A model generated the notes under the pieces. That model was not told the origin of the DNA and ran no database searches. It worked only from the letters and a program-made list of their open reading frames with translations. Of a DNA stretch of 64,000 bases, positions 51,418 to 60,317 are shown in pieces; within the stretch, counting starts at the first letter, position 1, and the number at the start of each line of letters is the position of its first letter. The stretch covers positions 248,001 through 312,000 of the forward strand of contig NZ_JAGEOK010000008.1 in assembly GCF_017573545.1 (NCBI RefSeq). The letters run 5' to 3'. The translations under genes and the position numbers were made by a program. Origin of the DNA: Actinomadura nitritigenes (GTDB taxonomy: Bacteria; Actinomycetota; Actinomycetes; Streptosporangiales; Streptosporangiaceae).

Positions 51418-51526
51418 GACGGCCCTCTCGCGCACGGGGTGGTGACGGGGCGCGTCCGGGGCCCGCGGCCTTGGCTCCGGGCGCCGCCCTCCGTCGGTGG
51501 ACGACGCCGTCAGGGGGACGACGCCG

Positions 51527-53131
51527 TCAGTCGGCCAGCGCCTTCGACCTGACCTTGCCGGTGCTGGTGCGGGGCAGCTCGTCGACGAAGCGGATCTCCC
51601 GCGGCACCTTGTAGCGCGCGAGGTGCTCCTTCACGTGGGCCTTCAGGTCGTCCTCGGTGACCTGGGAGTCCTCCCTGCGCACCACGTAGGCGGCGAGGCG
51701 CTGGCCGAACCTCTCGTCCTCGACGCCCTTCACCGTCACCTCGGCGACCGCGGGGTGCCGGCCGAGCAGGTCCTCCACCTCGCCGGGGAACACGTTCTCA
51801 CCGCCCGAGACGATCATGTCGTCGGCGCGGCCGTCGATGAACAGCCGTCCCTCGGCGTCGAGGTGGCCGAGGTCGCCGGTGCCGGTCAGCCCGTCCCGGA
51901 CCCTCTTGCCGCCGCCTCCGGTGTATCCGGCGAACCGCAGGCCGCCGCCGGTGTAGACCTCGCCGGTCCCGCCCGCCGGGACCTCGTTCCCGTCCTCGTC
52001 CAGGATCCTGATCGTGAGCCGGAACGACGGCCTGCCGACCGTTCCGGGCGCCGCCCGCAGGTCCTCGGGCGTCGCGATCGTCGCCCAGCCCGTCTCCGTG
52101 GCCCCGTACACGTTGACCAGGACGTCGCCGAACTCGTCCATGAACGCCTCGGACAGGTGCGGGTGCAGCGCCGACCCGCCGCACACGACGGTGCGCAGGG
52201 TCGGCGTCCGGCGCCCCTCGCGCCGCGCGGCGTCCAGGATCCTCTGCAGCATCACCGGCACCGCGACGAGCGCCTCCGCCTCGCAGTCGGTGATCGCCGC
52301 CAGCATCTCGCCCGGGTCGAACCGGCGGAACAGGATGAGCGGCATCCCCAGGCCGAGCCCCACCGACGTGTACGCGAAACCGAGGATGTGGAAGAGCGGC
52401 GGCGCCACCACGATGGGCGCGCCCGACCGCACGGGGACGCGCATCACGTGGCTGAGCGCGGCGGGCAGCAGCGACGTCAGCGACAGGTCGTGGCGCGCGC
52501 CCTTCGGCGTCCCGGTGGTGCCGGAGGTCATCACGATCACGTTGCTGGGCCGGTCCGGGTTGAGCGGCTCGGCCTCCGTCGCCGCCACCAGCGCGTCGAT
52601 CGACTCGCCGCCGCCGTCGCCTTCGTCGGTCCACGCGAGCACGCGGGCGCCCGCGAAGCCCGACTCGTCGACGGCCGCGCCGAACTCCTCGTCGTGGACG
52701 AGCAGCGAGACGCCCTCCCGCTCGGCGACCTGCCCCAGCTGCGCCGCGGAGAAGTCGGTGTTCAGCAGCACCACGTCGTTGCCGAGCCGCGACGCCGCCA
52801 GGACCGCCTCGACGAACCCGCGGTGGTTGCGGCACAGCACGCCGACCTTCCCGTCGCCGGCCCGGTCCCGCAGCGCGGTCGCGAGCGCGGCGGCCCGCTC
52901 CTCCAGCTCGGCGTACGTCAGCGCGCCCCGCTCGTCGATCAGCGCGGTCCGGCCGGGGAACCGCAGCGCCGCCATCGCGCCGACCGTCGCCGGGACGGGC
53001 CCGAACCGCAGGTACGGGAGCAGCAGCCGCGCCGCCCGGTCGGGCCGCACCGGATGCATGATCCCGGTGTCCCGCACCGCCCGTGTCGCCCGTACGCCCA
53101 GACTCGCGGCCGACCGCACCCGCTCAAGCAC
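51527..53131 (-). CDS. AMP-dependent acyl-CoA synthetase/ligase
   Basis: 534 residues from GTG 53131 (GAGGAG six nt upstream). AMP-binding P-loop MTSGTTGTPKGARHDL, NVYGATETGWATIATPEDL, TGDLGHLDAEGRLFIDGRAD, ENVFPGEVEDLLGRHP and the C-terminal catalytic Lys in TSTGKVRSKAL cover the full ANL-superfamily signature. It activates a carboxylic acid, probably a fatty acid, to an acyl-CoA. Nothing in the flanks defines the substrate. Confidence 0.9.
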   Translation of the reverse strand: MLERVRSAASLGVRATRAVRDTGIMHPVRPDRAARLLLPYLRFGPVPATVGAMAALRFPGRTALIDERGALTYAELEERAAALATALRDRAGDGKVGVLCRNHRGFVEAVLAASRLGNDVVLLNTDFSAAQLGQVAEREGVSLLVHDEEFGAAVDESGFAGARVLAWTDEGDGGGESIDALVAATEAEPLNPDRPSNVIVMTSGTTGTPKGARHDLSLTSLLPAALSHVMRVPVRSGAPIVVAPPLFHILGFAYTSVGLGLGMPLILFRRFDPGEMLAAITDCEAEALVAVPVMLQRILDAARREGRRTPTLRTVVCGGSALHPHLSEAFMDEFGDVLVNVYGATETGWATIATPEDLRAAPGTVGRPSFRLTIRILDEDGNEVPAGGTGEVYTGGGLRFAGYTGGGGKRVRDGLTGTGDLGHLDAEGRLFIDGRADDMIVSGGENVFPGEVEDLLGRHPAVAEVTVKGVEDERFGQRLAAYVVRREDSQVTEDDLKAHVKEHLARYKVPREIRFVDELPRTSTGKVRSKALAD

Positions 53132-53255
53132 CGCAATCTCCTCACATCGCCCAGCACATACGTTGCCGTGACGAGGAGTTTGTAACGCACCCCGCCCCGC
53201 CGCCGCCCTCCGGCAAGGCGGTCGCGGTGTCGGACCCGGCCCGTAGGGTGCGGCC

Positions 53256-53638
53256 ATGCTGTCCGTCTTCCTCGCGTGCGAGGACCCGTACGCCACCGCG
53301 GATTTCTTCACCGGGAGCCTCGGCTGGCTCCCGGTCTTCGCCACGCCGCGCGACTCCGCGGACCGCCTCGCGTGCGTGTCGCTCGGCGACGCGCAGGTCA
53401 TGCTCGGCACCGACGAGGAGGAGTTCCTGCCCGCGGCGTCCCGCGAGCATCGGGGCGCCGGGGTGACCGTCTACGTCAACCTGCCCGGCGGGGTGGACAT
53501 CGCGGCCGTCCACGCCCGGCACGCCGCCGCGGGTGTGGTCACGGCCCCGCTCACCACCCGCGAATGGGGGAGCGCGCCTTCGACGCCCGCATCGCCGGGT
53601 ACCGCTTCCTCATCGCGCAGGACGGTACGGTCGGCGGC
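53256..53638 (+). pseudogene. VOC (glyoxalase/bleomycin resistance) family gene with apparent frameshift
   Basis: MLSVFLACEDPYATADFFTG, then WLPVFATPRDSADRLACVSL and VTVYVNLPGGVDIAAVHARH form a normal VOC domain. At the run of five G (53566-53570) the frame departs; the proper continuation ERAFDARIAGYRFLIAQDG lies in another frame and would need one more G. In the given frame the ORF runs on as low-quality Ser/Thr/Arg sequence to 53780. Either a real single-base deletion or a sequencing error in a homopolymer. After correction the frame would continue without a stop into the next protein. Confidence 0.7.
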
Positions 53639-54277
53639 ATGTCATCTACCGTCACCGCCGACGACGTCGAGTCGGCCGTCCGGCTGGCCGTGCACGTGCT
53701 GGAGAAGGCCCCCGAGGGGGCGTGGGACGACAGGGCGGGCACGCTGGAGTGGACGTGCTGGGAGACCGTCGAGCACCTGAGCGACGACCTGTTCGCGTAC
53801 GCGGCGCAGCTCGGCGCGCGGCCGAAGGAACGGGAGGTGCCGTTCCTGTGGGAGGCGCGGCGCCCGGGCGGCCCCGCGAACGTCACGTACGCGAACCGCG
53901 ACGCCGGGCCCGGCGGGCTCCTGGAGATGCTGGCGGCGTGCGGCGCGATGCTGGCGGCGCTGGTCCGGACGACGCCGTCCGACGTCCGCGCGCACCACGC
54001 GTTCGGGGCGTCCGATCCCGAGGGGTTCGCGGCGATGGGGATCGTGGAGACGCTCGTCCACACCCATGACCTCGCGCAGGGCCTCGGGCTCGCGTGGGAC
54101 CCGCCCGCCGACCTGTGCGCCAAGGTGCTGGCGCGGCTGTTCCCGGACGCCCCGCGCGACACCGCCCCGTGGCCCACCCTCCTCTGGGCGACGGGGCGCG
54201 GCGACCTCCCCGGCCGCGAGCGCGTCACGGCATGGCGCTGGAGCGGCGCGCCGCGCGTCAGCGGCGGAGGATCTTGA
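53639..54277 (+). CDS. DinB/mycothiol-dependent maleylpyruvate isomerase (MDMPI)-like protein
   Basis: 212 residues from ATG 53639. AVHVLEKAPEGAWDDRAGTL, then EWTCWETVEHLSDDLFAYAA and MGIVETLVHTHDLAQGLGLA give the four-helix DinB/MDMPI layout with the conserved histidines in EHLSDD and VHTHD. Proteins of this group can bind a metal and use mycothiol. A TACGGT box seven or eight nt upstream could make it leaderless; alternatively it is the second half of a VOC-DinB fusion broken by the frameshift. Its 3' end overlaps the opposite-strand gene by 20 nt. Confidence 0.75.
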   Translation: MSSTVTADDVESAVRLAVHVLEKAPEGAWDDRAGTLEWTCWETVEHLSDDLFAYAAQLGARPKEREVPFLWEARRPGGPANVTYANRDAGPGGLLEMLAACGAMLAALVRTTPSDVRAHHAFGASDPEGFAAMGIVETLVHTHDLAQGLGLAWDPPADLCAKVLARLFPDAPRDTAPWPTLLWATGRGDLPGRERVTAWRWSGAPRVSGGGS

Positions 54278-54743
54278 AGTCCTCGATGACGAGGAGCCGC
54301 TCGATCGTGCTGTCCTCGTACCAGCGCTCGTAGCCGACGAAGTCTCCGCAGCCGCCGCTCCTGACGGTGCCGTCCTCGCCGACGTACGGGTGGTCCGCGC
54401 GGGCGCCGAGCCATTCGAGCAGCGGGTCCACGCGGTCGTAGTAGTCGGGGTGGAGTTCCTGGCGGGCGGTCAGGGCCCAGCCGCCGTTCTCACGGGCTTC
54501 CAGGGCGGCGAAGAGGGCACCGCCGATCTTCCATCCCGCGCCGCGCTGGGCGAGCTGGGGCTCCGGGGCCTCCACGATCGTCCGTTCGCCGTCGTCGTCC
54601 ACGACGACCTCGGAGAAGTCGATCGGGATCGTCAGTTCCGGGGGCTGCGGGCCCAGGCCGAGATGCCAGCGGAGCTCGGCCTCCTCGGCGTCGGGGAGGT
54701 CGCGGAGGTTGATCGCCAGGAAGAAGTCGTAGATGTCGGCCAC
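54258..54743 (-). CDS. Unknown protein at the end of the siderophore operon
   Basis: 161 residues from GTG 54743, 11 nt after the decarboxylase stop on the same strand. It reads as a soluble alpha/beta domain: YDFFLAINLRDLPDAEEAEL, WKIGGALFAALEARENGGWA, then DRVDPLLEWLGARADHPYVG and GYERWYEDSTIERLLVIEDF. Many conserved-looking aromatic residues; a single Cys. I do not recognise a family. Spacing suggests cotranscription with the siderophore genes. Confidence 0.7.
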   Translation of the reverse strand: MADIYDFFLAINLRDLPDAEEAELRWHLGLGPQPPELTIPIDFSEVVVDDDGERTIVEAPEPQLAQRGAGWKIGGALFAALEARENGGWALTARQELHPDYYDRVDPLLEWLGARADHPYVGEDGTVRSGGCGDFVGYERWYEDSTIERLLVIEDFKILRR

Positions 54744-54754
54744 GGACGGTGACC

Positions 54755-55828
54755 TTAGCGGAGGTAGTGGAACGCGGGTTCGGGATGCATGAGGAAGTCG
54801 TGGTGGGAGATGTTCCAGGCGTAGGCGCCGGCCATGGCGAAGGCGATGACGTCGCCGGGGCCGAGCGGCGGGACGGGGACGTCGCGGGCGAAGACGTCCT
54901 TCGGCGTGCAGAGCTGCCCGACGAGGGTCGCCGGTGATTCCGGGCCGTCCGCGGTGAGGACGGTGAACGGCTGGTCGTGGCCTTTCGTGACCGGTGTCCT
55001 GAGGTGGTGGGTGCCGCCGCGGAGAATGACGTAGGTCTCGCCGCGCGTCGTCTTCACGTCGAGGACGTCGGTGACGTACCAGCCGTGGTAGGCGGTCATG
55101 GACCGGCCGGGTTCGACGCGGAGGCGGGCGGGAATGCCGGCCAGCCCCGCGCCGTAGGCGGGCCAGTCGAAGCGCGTCCCGGGCGAGGTGTAGTCGACGG
55201 CCATTCCGCCGCCGAAGTTCAGTTCCGGGTCGTCGACGCCGTGGTCCTTCAGCCACGGAAGAGCCCATTCGGCTATCCGGTGTGCCAGGTCGAGCATGGC
55301 GGAGGCGTCCAGGCCAGAGGCCAGGTGGGCGTGGACGCCGCGGAGGGCGAGGTGGGGGAGATCGGCCATTCGCGCGGCGCAGGCGTCGAGGGCGTCCTCG
55401 TCCATTCCGAACGGGCCGCTCATGGTGAGGGCGGCGTCCGGGGCGTGGAAGGGGAGATTGGCCCGGAGAAGGACGTCGGCGGGGCTGCGCAGGCGGTCGA
55501 GTTCCCGCGGGCTCTCGACATGGACGCGGTCGACTCCTGCGGCGAGGGCCAGTTCCTCGTCGGTCTTGCCGGGGCCGCCGAAGGCGAGGCGAACGCCCGG
55601 GAGGGTTTCGCGGACGTGGGTCAGTTCGCCGCCTGAGGAGACCTCGATCCCGTCCACGTGCGGTGCGATGGTGCGGAGGATCTCGGCGTCCGGATTGGCT
55701 TTGGCGGCATAGAAGAGTTCGGTGCGGCCGAGAGCGCCGCGAATGGTCGCCACGTGCCCTTTCAGGCCCGGCAGGTCGTAGACGTAGGCGGGGAGGCGGT
55801 CGAGGCCGCGGACGGCGTCGAGGTTCAC
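54755..55828 (-). CDS. Type III PLP-dependent decarboxylase (SbnH/DAP-ornithine decarboxylase fold), siderophore pathway
   Basis: 357 residues from GTG 55828, overlapping the synthetase stop by 4 nt. PLP Lys43 in FYAAKANPD, HLASGLDASAM, phosphate-binding FGGGMAVDY, RVEPGRSMTA and the C-terminal CTPKDVFARD with the active-site Cys and Asp of the alanine-racemase-fold decarboxylases. In staphyloferrin B synthesis SbnH decarboxylates a citryl-diaminopropionate intermediate; a similar amino-acid or intermediate decarboxylation is likely here. Alternatively it makes a diamine building block. Confidence 0.88.
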   Translation of the reverse strand: MNLDAVRGLDRLPAYVYDLPGLKGHVATIRGALGRTELFYAAKANPDAEILRTIAPHVDGIEVSSGGELTHVRETLPGVRLAFGGPGKTDEELALAAGVDRVHVESPRELDRLRSPADVLLRANLPFHAPDAALTMSGPFGMDEDALDACAARMADLPHLALRGVHAHLASGLDASAMLDLAHRIAEWALPWLKDHGVDDPELNFGGGMAVDYTSPGTRFDWPAYGAGLAGIPARLRVEPGRSMTAYHGWYVTDVLDVKTTRGETYVILRGGTHHLRTPVTKGHDQPFTVLTADGPESPATLVGQLCTPKDVFARDVPVPPLGPGDVIAFAMAGAYAWNISHHDFLMHPEPAFHYLR

Positions 55829-57417
55829 AGCGGACGGGGCGCGGAGAGCGGGTTGGGGGCGGGGACGTAGGCGGCGCTCCGGTCGGCGGAACGCGACCAG
55901 CGGGTGCGCAGGTTCGCCTTCGCGGGAAGCGGGACGCCGGCGAGGAGCGCCCTGACCTGCGGATGGTGGTCGAGGGACGCGAGATGGGTCCGGGCCGCCT
56001 CCCAGAGGTCGGGTTCGAGCGCGGGATGCAGGTCGGCGACGGCGGCCGCCGTTTCGGTGAGGTGGTTGACGAGGAGGCAGTAGACGACGCGGTTCCAGCC
56101 GTGCGCGGGGGCGTAGGTGAGGCCCTCGGCGACGCGGGCGGGCAGGTGGGACAGGTCCCAGCGGCCGGCGGTGAGCTTGGTGCCTTCGAGGTCGCGGAAC
56201 GCGGCGTGGACCGGCATGCCGTCCGCGTCGACGCAGATGAGGACGTTCTGCAGGTGCGGTTCGAGGACGACGCCGTGGTCGAGGAAGGCGCGGAGCACCG
56301 GGGGCGCCACCTGCGCGACATAGGCGTTCCACCACGCGAGGGCGCCGCCGGCGGTCGACAGGGCGGGCAGGTCGTCCAGGAGGGTGGTGTAGGGGTCGGC
56401 CAGGGCGCCCGCCAGGAGCGGCGTGCCGGGGAGGTGCCTCACCCCTTGGCGGACGATGACGCCGAGGCCCTCGTAGAGGCGGCGGTCGGCGAGGGCGACG
56501 CTGCGGTAGGCGGGCTCGGCGAGGAGCGTCGCGCCCAGGGAGGCGAACACCGGCGGCAGCAGCTCGTTCAGCGCCACCGCGCCGGACAGCTCGTACCAGG
56601 CGTTCTTGCGGACGCAGTTGGTGATGCGCACGTCCAGGCTGAACTTGCAGAACAGGTCCGCGTCCGGCAGGTACACCGTGCGGACCGACGACGTGGGCAC
56701 GGCCTCGGCGCCGGCCGGCCCGAGGTCGCGGACGAGCCCCCGCGCCAGCGCGTCGCGCAGCAGCGGGTCGCCGGTGAGCAGCGAGAACTGCCAGGGATGG
56801 ACGGGAAGCGTCCGGAAGCCGGGGACGGACGGTCCGCCGAGGCCCGCGAAAGCCCGCGGGTCGCCCTCCTCCGCGACGAGGTCGTCCCGGACGGCGAGCC
56901 AGTGCGGGCGGAACCGGGCCCTGGTCTCCGGCGCGTACCGGAGCCACTCGGCGGGGGAGCCCTGCCGGGACTTCGGCGACGGGTGGAAGCGGTGCCCGGC
57001 GACGAGCGACTGCTCGGACTCGAGGTACCGGTCGTCCTGCGGTTCGCGGCGCGCGGCGATCATGGCGGCGAGCGCGCCGTGGCTGTCGCCGACCTGCGTG
57101 AGGAACTCGGGGTTCGGCTGGCCCGTCGCCAGTTCGAGCTCGCCGGCCACCAGGTCGGCGAGGCGGTCCCAGGACGCGGGGATCCACGCGTCGCCGCGCC
57201 GCTCCTCGTACGGCGGCGCCAGCCGGTAGGTGGGGCCGGCCGGCGGCCGGGCGAGCCCGGTGCGCAGCACGACGCCGGCGCGCGGCAGCCGGGCGACGAG
57301 GTGCCCGCCGTCCGGCCACACCTGCTGCTCGGGCCCGCAGACCTCGCGGATCAGGCAGTTGAGCAGCGCGGTGGAGGTGGCGTCGTCGGCCGTCAGGGCC
57401 CGTTCGGTCAGAAGCAC
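55825..57417 (-). CDS. NIS siderophore synthetase, IucA/IucC family (second synthetase)
   Basis: 530 residues from GTG 57417, overlapping the upstream synthetase stop by 10 nt. DATSTALLNCLIREVCG at the N-terminus, FLTQVGDSHGALAA, HPSPKSRQG, LPVHPWQFSLL, TSSVRTVYLP, CKFSLDVRITNCVRKN, VVLEPHLQNVLI and the FRDLEGTKL metal/ATP region give the complete IucA/IucC pattern plus the FhuF-like C-terminal part. It adenylates a carboxylate such as citrate or a citryl intermediate and joins it to an amine or alcohol. Confidence 0.93.
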   Translation of the reverse strand: MLLTERALTADDATSTALLNCLIREVCGPEQQVWPDGGHLVARLPRAGVVLRTGLARPPAGPTYRLAPPYEERRGDAWIPASWDRLADLVAGELELATGQPNPEFLTQVGDSHGALAAMIAARREPQDDRYLESEQSLVAGHRFHPSPKSRQGSPAEWLRYAPETRARFRPHWLAVRDDLVAEEGDPRAFAGLGGPSVPGFRTLPVHPWQFSLLTGDPLLRDALARGLVRDLGPAGAEAVPTSSVRTVYLPDADLFCKFSLDVRITNCVRKNAWYELSGAVALNELLPPVFASLGATLLAEPAYRSVALADRRLYEGLGVIVRQGVRHLPGTPLLAGALADPYTTLLDDLPALSTAGGALAWWNAYVAQVAPPVLRAFLDHGVVLEPHLQNVLICVDADGMPVHAAFRDLEGTKLTAGRWDLSHLPARVAEGLTYAPAHGWNRVVYCLLVNHLTETAAAVADLHPALEPDLWEAARTHLASLDHHPQVRALLAGVPLPAKANLRTRWSRSADRSAAYVPAPNPLSAPRPL

Positions 57418-59015
57418 GTCGCATCCCGTAGGTAGTTCGGCCCGGGCGGGCCGTAGTGCTTGTTGATGTCGGCGGCGCCGGTCCTGGCCTTGTCGACGAG
57501 GGTCCCGGCGGTGACCATGGCCTTGCCCGGCAGCGCGTCCGCGTCGAGCGTGCGGGAGCGCAGGAACGCGTCCCCCGGGCCGAGCGCGGCGGCGAGCCGG
57601 TCGCGGATCAGGGCGCGGCCGGTGCGCCAGGGGAGCAGGCCCCGCTCGGCGAGCCCGAGGGCGGGAGCCGCGGCGCACAGGTGCAGGGTGATCGTGACGA
57701 ACACGCGGGCGAGCGCGTCGGGGTCGGCGGTCACCATGCGCCGGTCGACGAGGTCGCGGGGGTCGGCGCCGGGGGACGGGCCGAGGCGCTCGCGGAGCCG
57801 CGCGGGGTCGATGAGGGCGCCGTCGTTGTCCTTGACGAGCAGGCGCGGCGGCGTGCCGTCCATGACCGGGCCGCCGTCCAGGACGAGCGCGACGTTCTGC
57901 TGGTGGGCCTCCAGGGCGATCCCGTAGCGGAACAGCGTGACGTTCCACGCGAACAGCGCGGCCAGGTAGGCGTCGAAGAGCGGCTCGACGTCCCAGCGCT
58001 CTATGACGTGGCCCTTGTCCGGGGCCTCCGCCAACAGGGCGGCGATCGGGACGACGTGCGCGCGCGCCGTTTCCGCTGGGAAGCGCCGTACGAGATACGC
58101 GAGGAGCGGGTTGTCGGCGTGCCCGTAGGTCTGCTCATCGGCGAGCAGGACGGGAAGGTGCGGCTCCCTGGCCAGGACGAGCCGCAGGACGCGCTCCACC
58201 AGCGCACCGTCCGGCAGCGTGCCGGGGACGATCGTGCGGCGGTTGCGCAGGCCGAGCGTGCTCGTCGGCAGAGGGACCTTCACATGCTCCAGCGGCGCCG
58301 CCGCGACGGTCCGCATCGACAGGGTCGGCGCCACCTGCAGGTACGGTTCCGGGGCCATCGTCGCGGCCGGCTGGTCCCGCACCAGCCGGACGGCCAGCGG
58401 GTGGACGGGGAACAGCGCGTCCGCGGACCGCAGCCCCACGTCGGCCGGTGCGGGCCACCAGACGGGACGCTCGCCCGCCAGGGTCGCGCCCCGGACGGAC
58501 GCCCAGCGCAACGGGAACGACGGCGCGAACTCGGGGGCGTAACGGCTCAGGTCCGACTGGCTCAGCCCGGCACGGCCGCGGCCCGTCGGATGGACCGGAT
58601 GGTCGTTGTAGGCGGCGAGGCTCTCGTAGAACGTCCCGGGGCCCGTCCTCAGCTCGTCCGGTGTCCGCGCCAGGCGCCGGTGGACGGCGGGACGCGCGTC
58701 GTTGTGGAGCTTCACCGTCGCGAGGGCGTCCAGGCACTCGCGTTCGAACGCGTCGGTGTCGTCGCGGGGATCGGCCAGGTGCCGCACCGCCGCGAAGACG
58801 TCCCGTAAGGCGAGGTTCTGCGACGGGTCCACGCGCAGCTCGGAGAGGAAGGCCGGGTCGGCGTCCACCAGCCGGACGGGGCGTCCCGGCAGCGCGAGCG
58901 TCCGGCCGTCGACGCGGCGCCGCAGTCCCGCGTAGTCCTCGCGGAGCAGGGCGTCCAGGACCCGGGCCGCGAGCGGACCCTCCACATCCGAACCGGCCAC
59001 GTCCGAACCGGTCAC
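57408..59015 (-). CDS. NIS siderophore synthetase, IucA/IucC family (first synthetase)
   Basis: 535 residues from GTG 59015, overlapping the ATP-grasp stop by 4 nt. AVRHLADPRDD and DALATVKLHNDARPAV at the N-terminus, NDHPVHPTGRGRAGLSQSDL, FPVHPLAVRLVRDQ, TLSMRTVAAAPLEHVKVPLP, GIALEAHQQNVALVL, LLVKDNDGALID and NKHYGPPGPNYL. It clearly diverges from the second synthetase, so the two probably catalyse different condensations on the same scaffold. The longer open frame upstream is the shadow of the ATP-grasp gene. Confidence 0.92.
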   Translation of the reverse strand: MTGSDVAGSDVEGPLAARVLDALLREDYAGLRRRVDGRTLALPGRPVRLVDADPAFLSELRVDPSQNLALRDVFAAVRHLADPRDDTDAFERECLDALATVKLHNDARPAVHRRLARTPDELRTGPGTFYESLAAYNDHPVHPTGRGRAGLSQSDLSRYAPEFAPSFPLRWASVRGATLAGERPVWWPAPADVGLRSADALFPVHPLAVRLVRDQPAATMAPEPYLQVAPTLSMRTVAAAPLEHVKVPLPTSTLGLRNRRTIVPGTLPDGALVERVLRLVLAREPHLPVLLADEQTYGHADNPLLAYLVRRFPAETARAHVVPIAALLAEAPDKGHVIERWDVEPLFDAYLAALFAWNVTLFRYGIALEAHQQNVALVLDGGPVMDGTPPRLLVKDNDGALIDPARLRERLGPSPGADPRDLVDRRMVTADPDALARVFVTITLHLCAAAPALGLAERGLLPWRTGRALIRDRLAAALGPGDAFLRSRTLDADALPGKAMVTAGTLVDKARTGAADINKHYGPPGPNYLRDATCF

Positions 59016-60178
59016 GCGATGGTCCAGTCGTGGGCGGAGCGGAAACGCGCCAGCGCGGCCTCCACCTCGTCTCGCGCCGGACCGATCGCGCGGACCGTCC
59101 CCAGGTAGTCGCGGTTCGTGCGGGTGAGCGCGACCGGGTCGCCCACGGCGCGCTGCGGGCGGTACGCCAGCCGCACGGCCCCGTCGTCGAACTCCATGGG
59201 GCCGGGGGCGGCGCGCAGGACCCCGGCGCGGTTCGCGATGACGGCCTCCGCGACGGCGTGCCCCCGCGCGGACGGGACGTCGCCCCCCACCGCCGACGGG
59301 ACGTCCGGGCCCAGCGGCTCCCCGAGGTGGACGCCCAGGATCCGCTCGAACAGCGGGACCCCGAGCAGGTCCGCCAGCAGGAAGTCGCAGTGGTCGCCGA
59401 TGAGCCGGTAGTTCACCTCGATGATGCGGGCGCGGCCCTCGTGGACGACGAACTCGGTGTGGCACGCGCCGAACCCGACGCCGAGCGCGTCGAGCTGCGC
59501 GAGGATCTGCGGCGTCTCCGGAGGCGGCGGCGCCCACTCCAGGCGCTCCTCCACGAAGAACGGCGGCGGCGACACGGTCGTCCGGTACGAGCCGAGGACC
59601 CGCATCTCCCGGCCGTCCCCGAGCGTCTCCAGCGTGTGCAGCCGGCCCGGCAGGTACTCCTCGGCCACCAGCGGGCCGTCCCGGCGCGCCGCGACCTCGC
59701 CGCGCCGCGCCTCCAGCTCGCGGGCGTCGCGGACGAGGAAGACGTCCTCGCTGGCGACGCCCTCGCGCGGCTTCAGGACGAGCGGGTACGGCGCGTCCGG
59801 CGGCACGTCGAAGGCGTCCGCCGAGAAGACGGGGTCCAGCGCGGCGAGGTGGCGGCGCGTCAGCGCCTTGTCCTTCGCCCGCGTCGCGGCCCGCCAGTCC
59901 TTTCCGGGGAGCCCGAAGTACGCGGCGGCGAGCGCGGCCGGCGCCTGCAGGAAGTCGCTGTTGGAGAAGATCCCGGCGGGCTCGTCTCCGACCCGGGCGA
60001 TGATGTGCCGGAAGTCGGAGACATCGCACTCGACGACCCGGCCGGCGACGTCCGCGTGGGCGGCGGGACGGTCGGTCAGCAGGACGACGTCCAGCCCGAG
60101 GCGCGCGGCGGCGGGCAGGAACCCGTGCGTCACCGAGTCGGTCGCCTTGCCGGCGACCACGTAGAGGGAGGCGGCCAC
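59012..60178 (-). CDS. ATP-grasp carboxylate-amine ligase, first gene of the siderophore operon
   Basis: 388 residues from GTG 60178, six nt after GGAAAGG. The N-terminal Rossmann-like part (ASLYVVAGKATDSVTHGFLP) is followed by the ATP-grasp fold: KDKALTRRHLAAL, PYPLVLKPREGVASEDVFLV, GPLVAEEYLPGRLHTLETLG and IIEVNYRLIGDHCDFLL with the metal-binding Glu/Asn. It likely forms a peptide-like bond, for example coupling an amino acid to a carboxylate intermediate. An ATP-grasp leading two IucA/IucC genes and a decarboxylase is an uncommon set. An iron box lies 24 nt upstream of the start. Confidence 0.87.
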   Translation of the reverse strand: MAASLYVVAGKATDSVTHGFLPAAARLGLDVVLLTDRPAAHADVAGRVVECDVSDFRHIIARVGDEPAGIFSNSDFLQAPAALAAAYFGLPGKDWRAATRAKDKALTRRHLAALDPVFSADAFDVPPDAPYPLVLKPREGVASEDVFLVRDARELEARRGEVAARRDGPLVAEEYLPGRLHTLETLGDGREMRVLGSYRTTVSPPPFFVEERLEWAPPPPETPQILAQLDALGVGFGACHTEFVVHEGRARIIEVNYRLIGDHCDFLLADLLGVPLFERILGVHLGEPLGPDVPSAVGGDVPSARGHAVAEAVIANRAGVLRAAPGPMEFDDGAVRLAYRPQRAVGDPVALTRTNRDYLGTVRAIGPARDEVEAALARFRSAHDWTIA

Positions 60179-60201
60179 GGTCGGCCTTTCCAGTGAGTCG
60201 G

Positions 60202-60220
60202 TGAGGTAAGCCTTGCCTAA
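60202..60220. promoter_or_regulatory. IdeR/DmdR1 (DtxR-family) iron box
   Basis: On the minus strand TTAGGCAAGGCTTACCTCA matches the 19-bp DtxR-family consensus TTAGGTTAGGCTAACCTAA at 15 positions. It lies just upstream of the ATP-grasp start, so iron-bound repressor would silence the siderophore operon. It also lies 98 nt upstream of the divergent HD-domain gene. Confidence 0.87.
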
Positions 60221-60317
60221 CTCGCAACCGTCACCATAGTGGCCGCGCCGGGGGCCGCAGGCAAGAACGATGGCATCGCGTGTCCCGCCGCGTCCGGCGA
60301 TCCGGGAGGATGAGCGC

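Noticed and set aside
51499..51531. Duplicated gacgacgccgtcag near the acyl-CoA synthetase stop as a regulatory element
   Set aside because: Short, GC-rich and without symmetry; likely simple slippage duplication.
57408..60227. A single 939-residue fusion of the ATP-grasp region with the first NIS synthetase
   Set aside because: The upstream part is Arg-rich shadow of the ATP-grasp gene, and the synthetase has a coupled GTG start at 59015.
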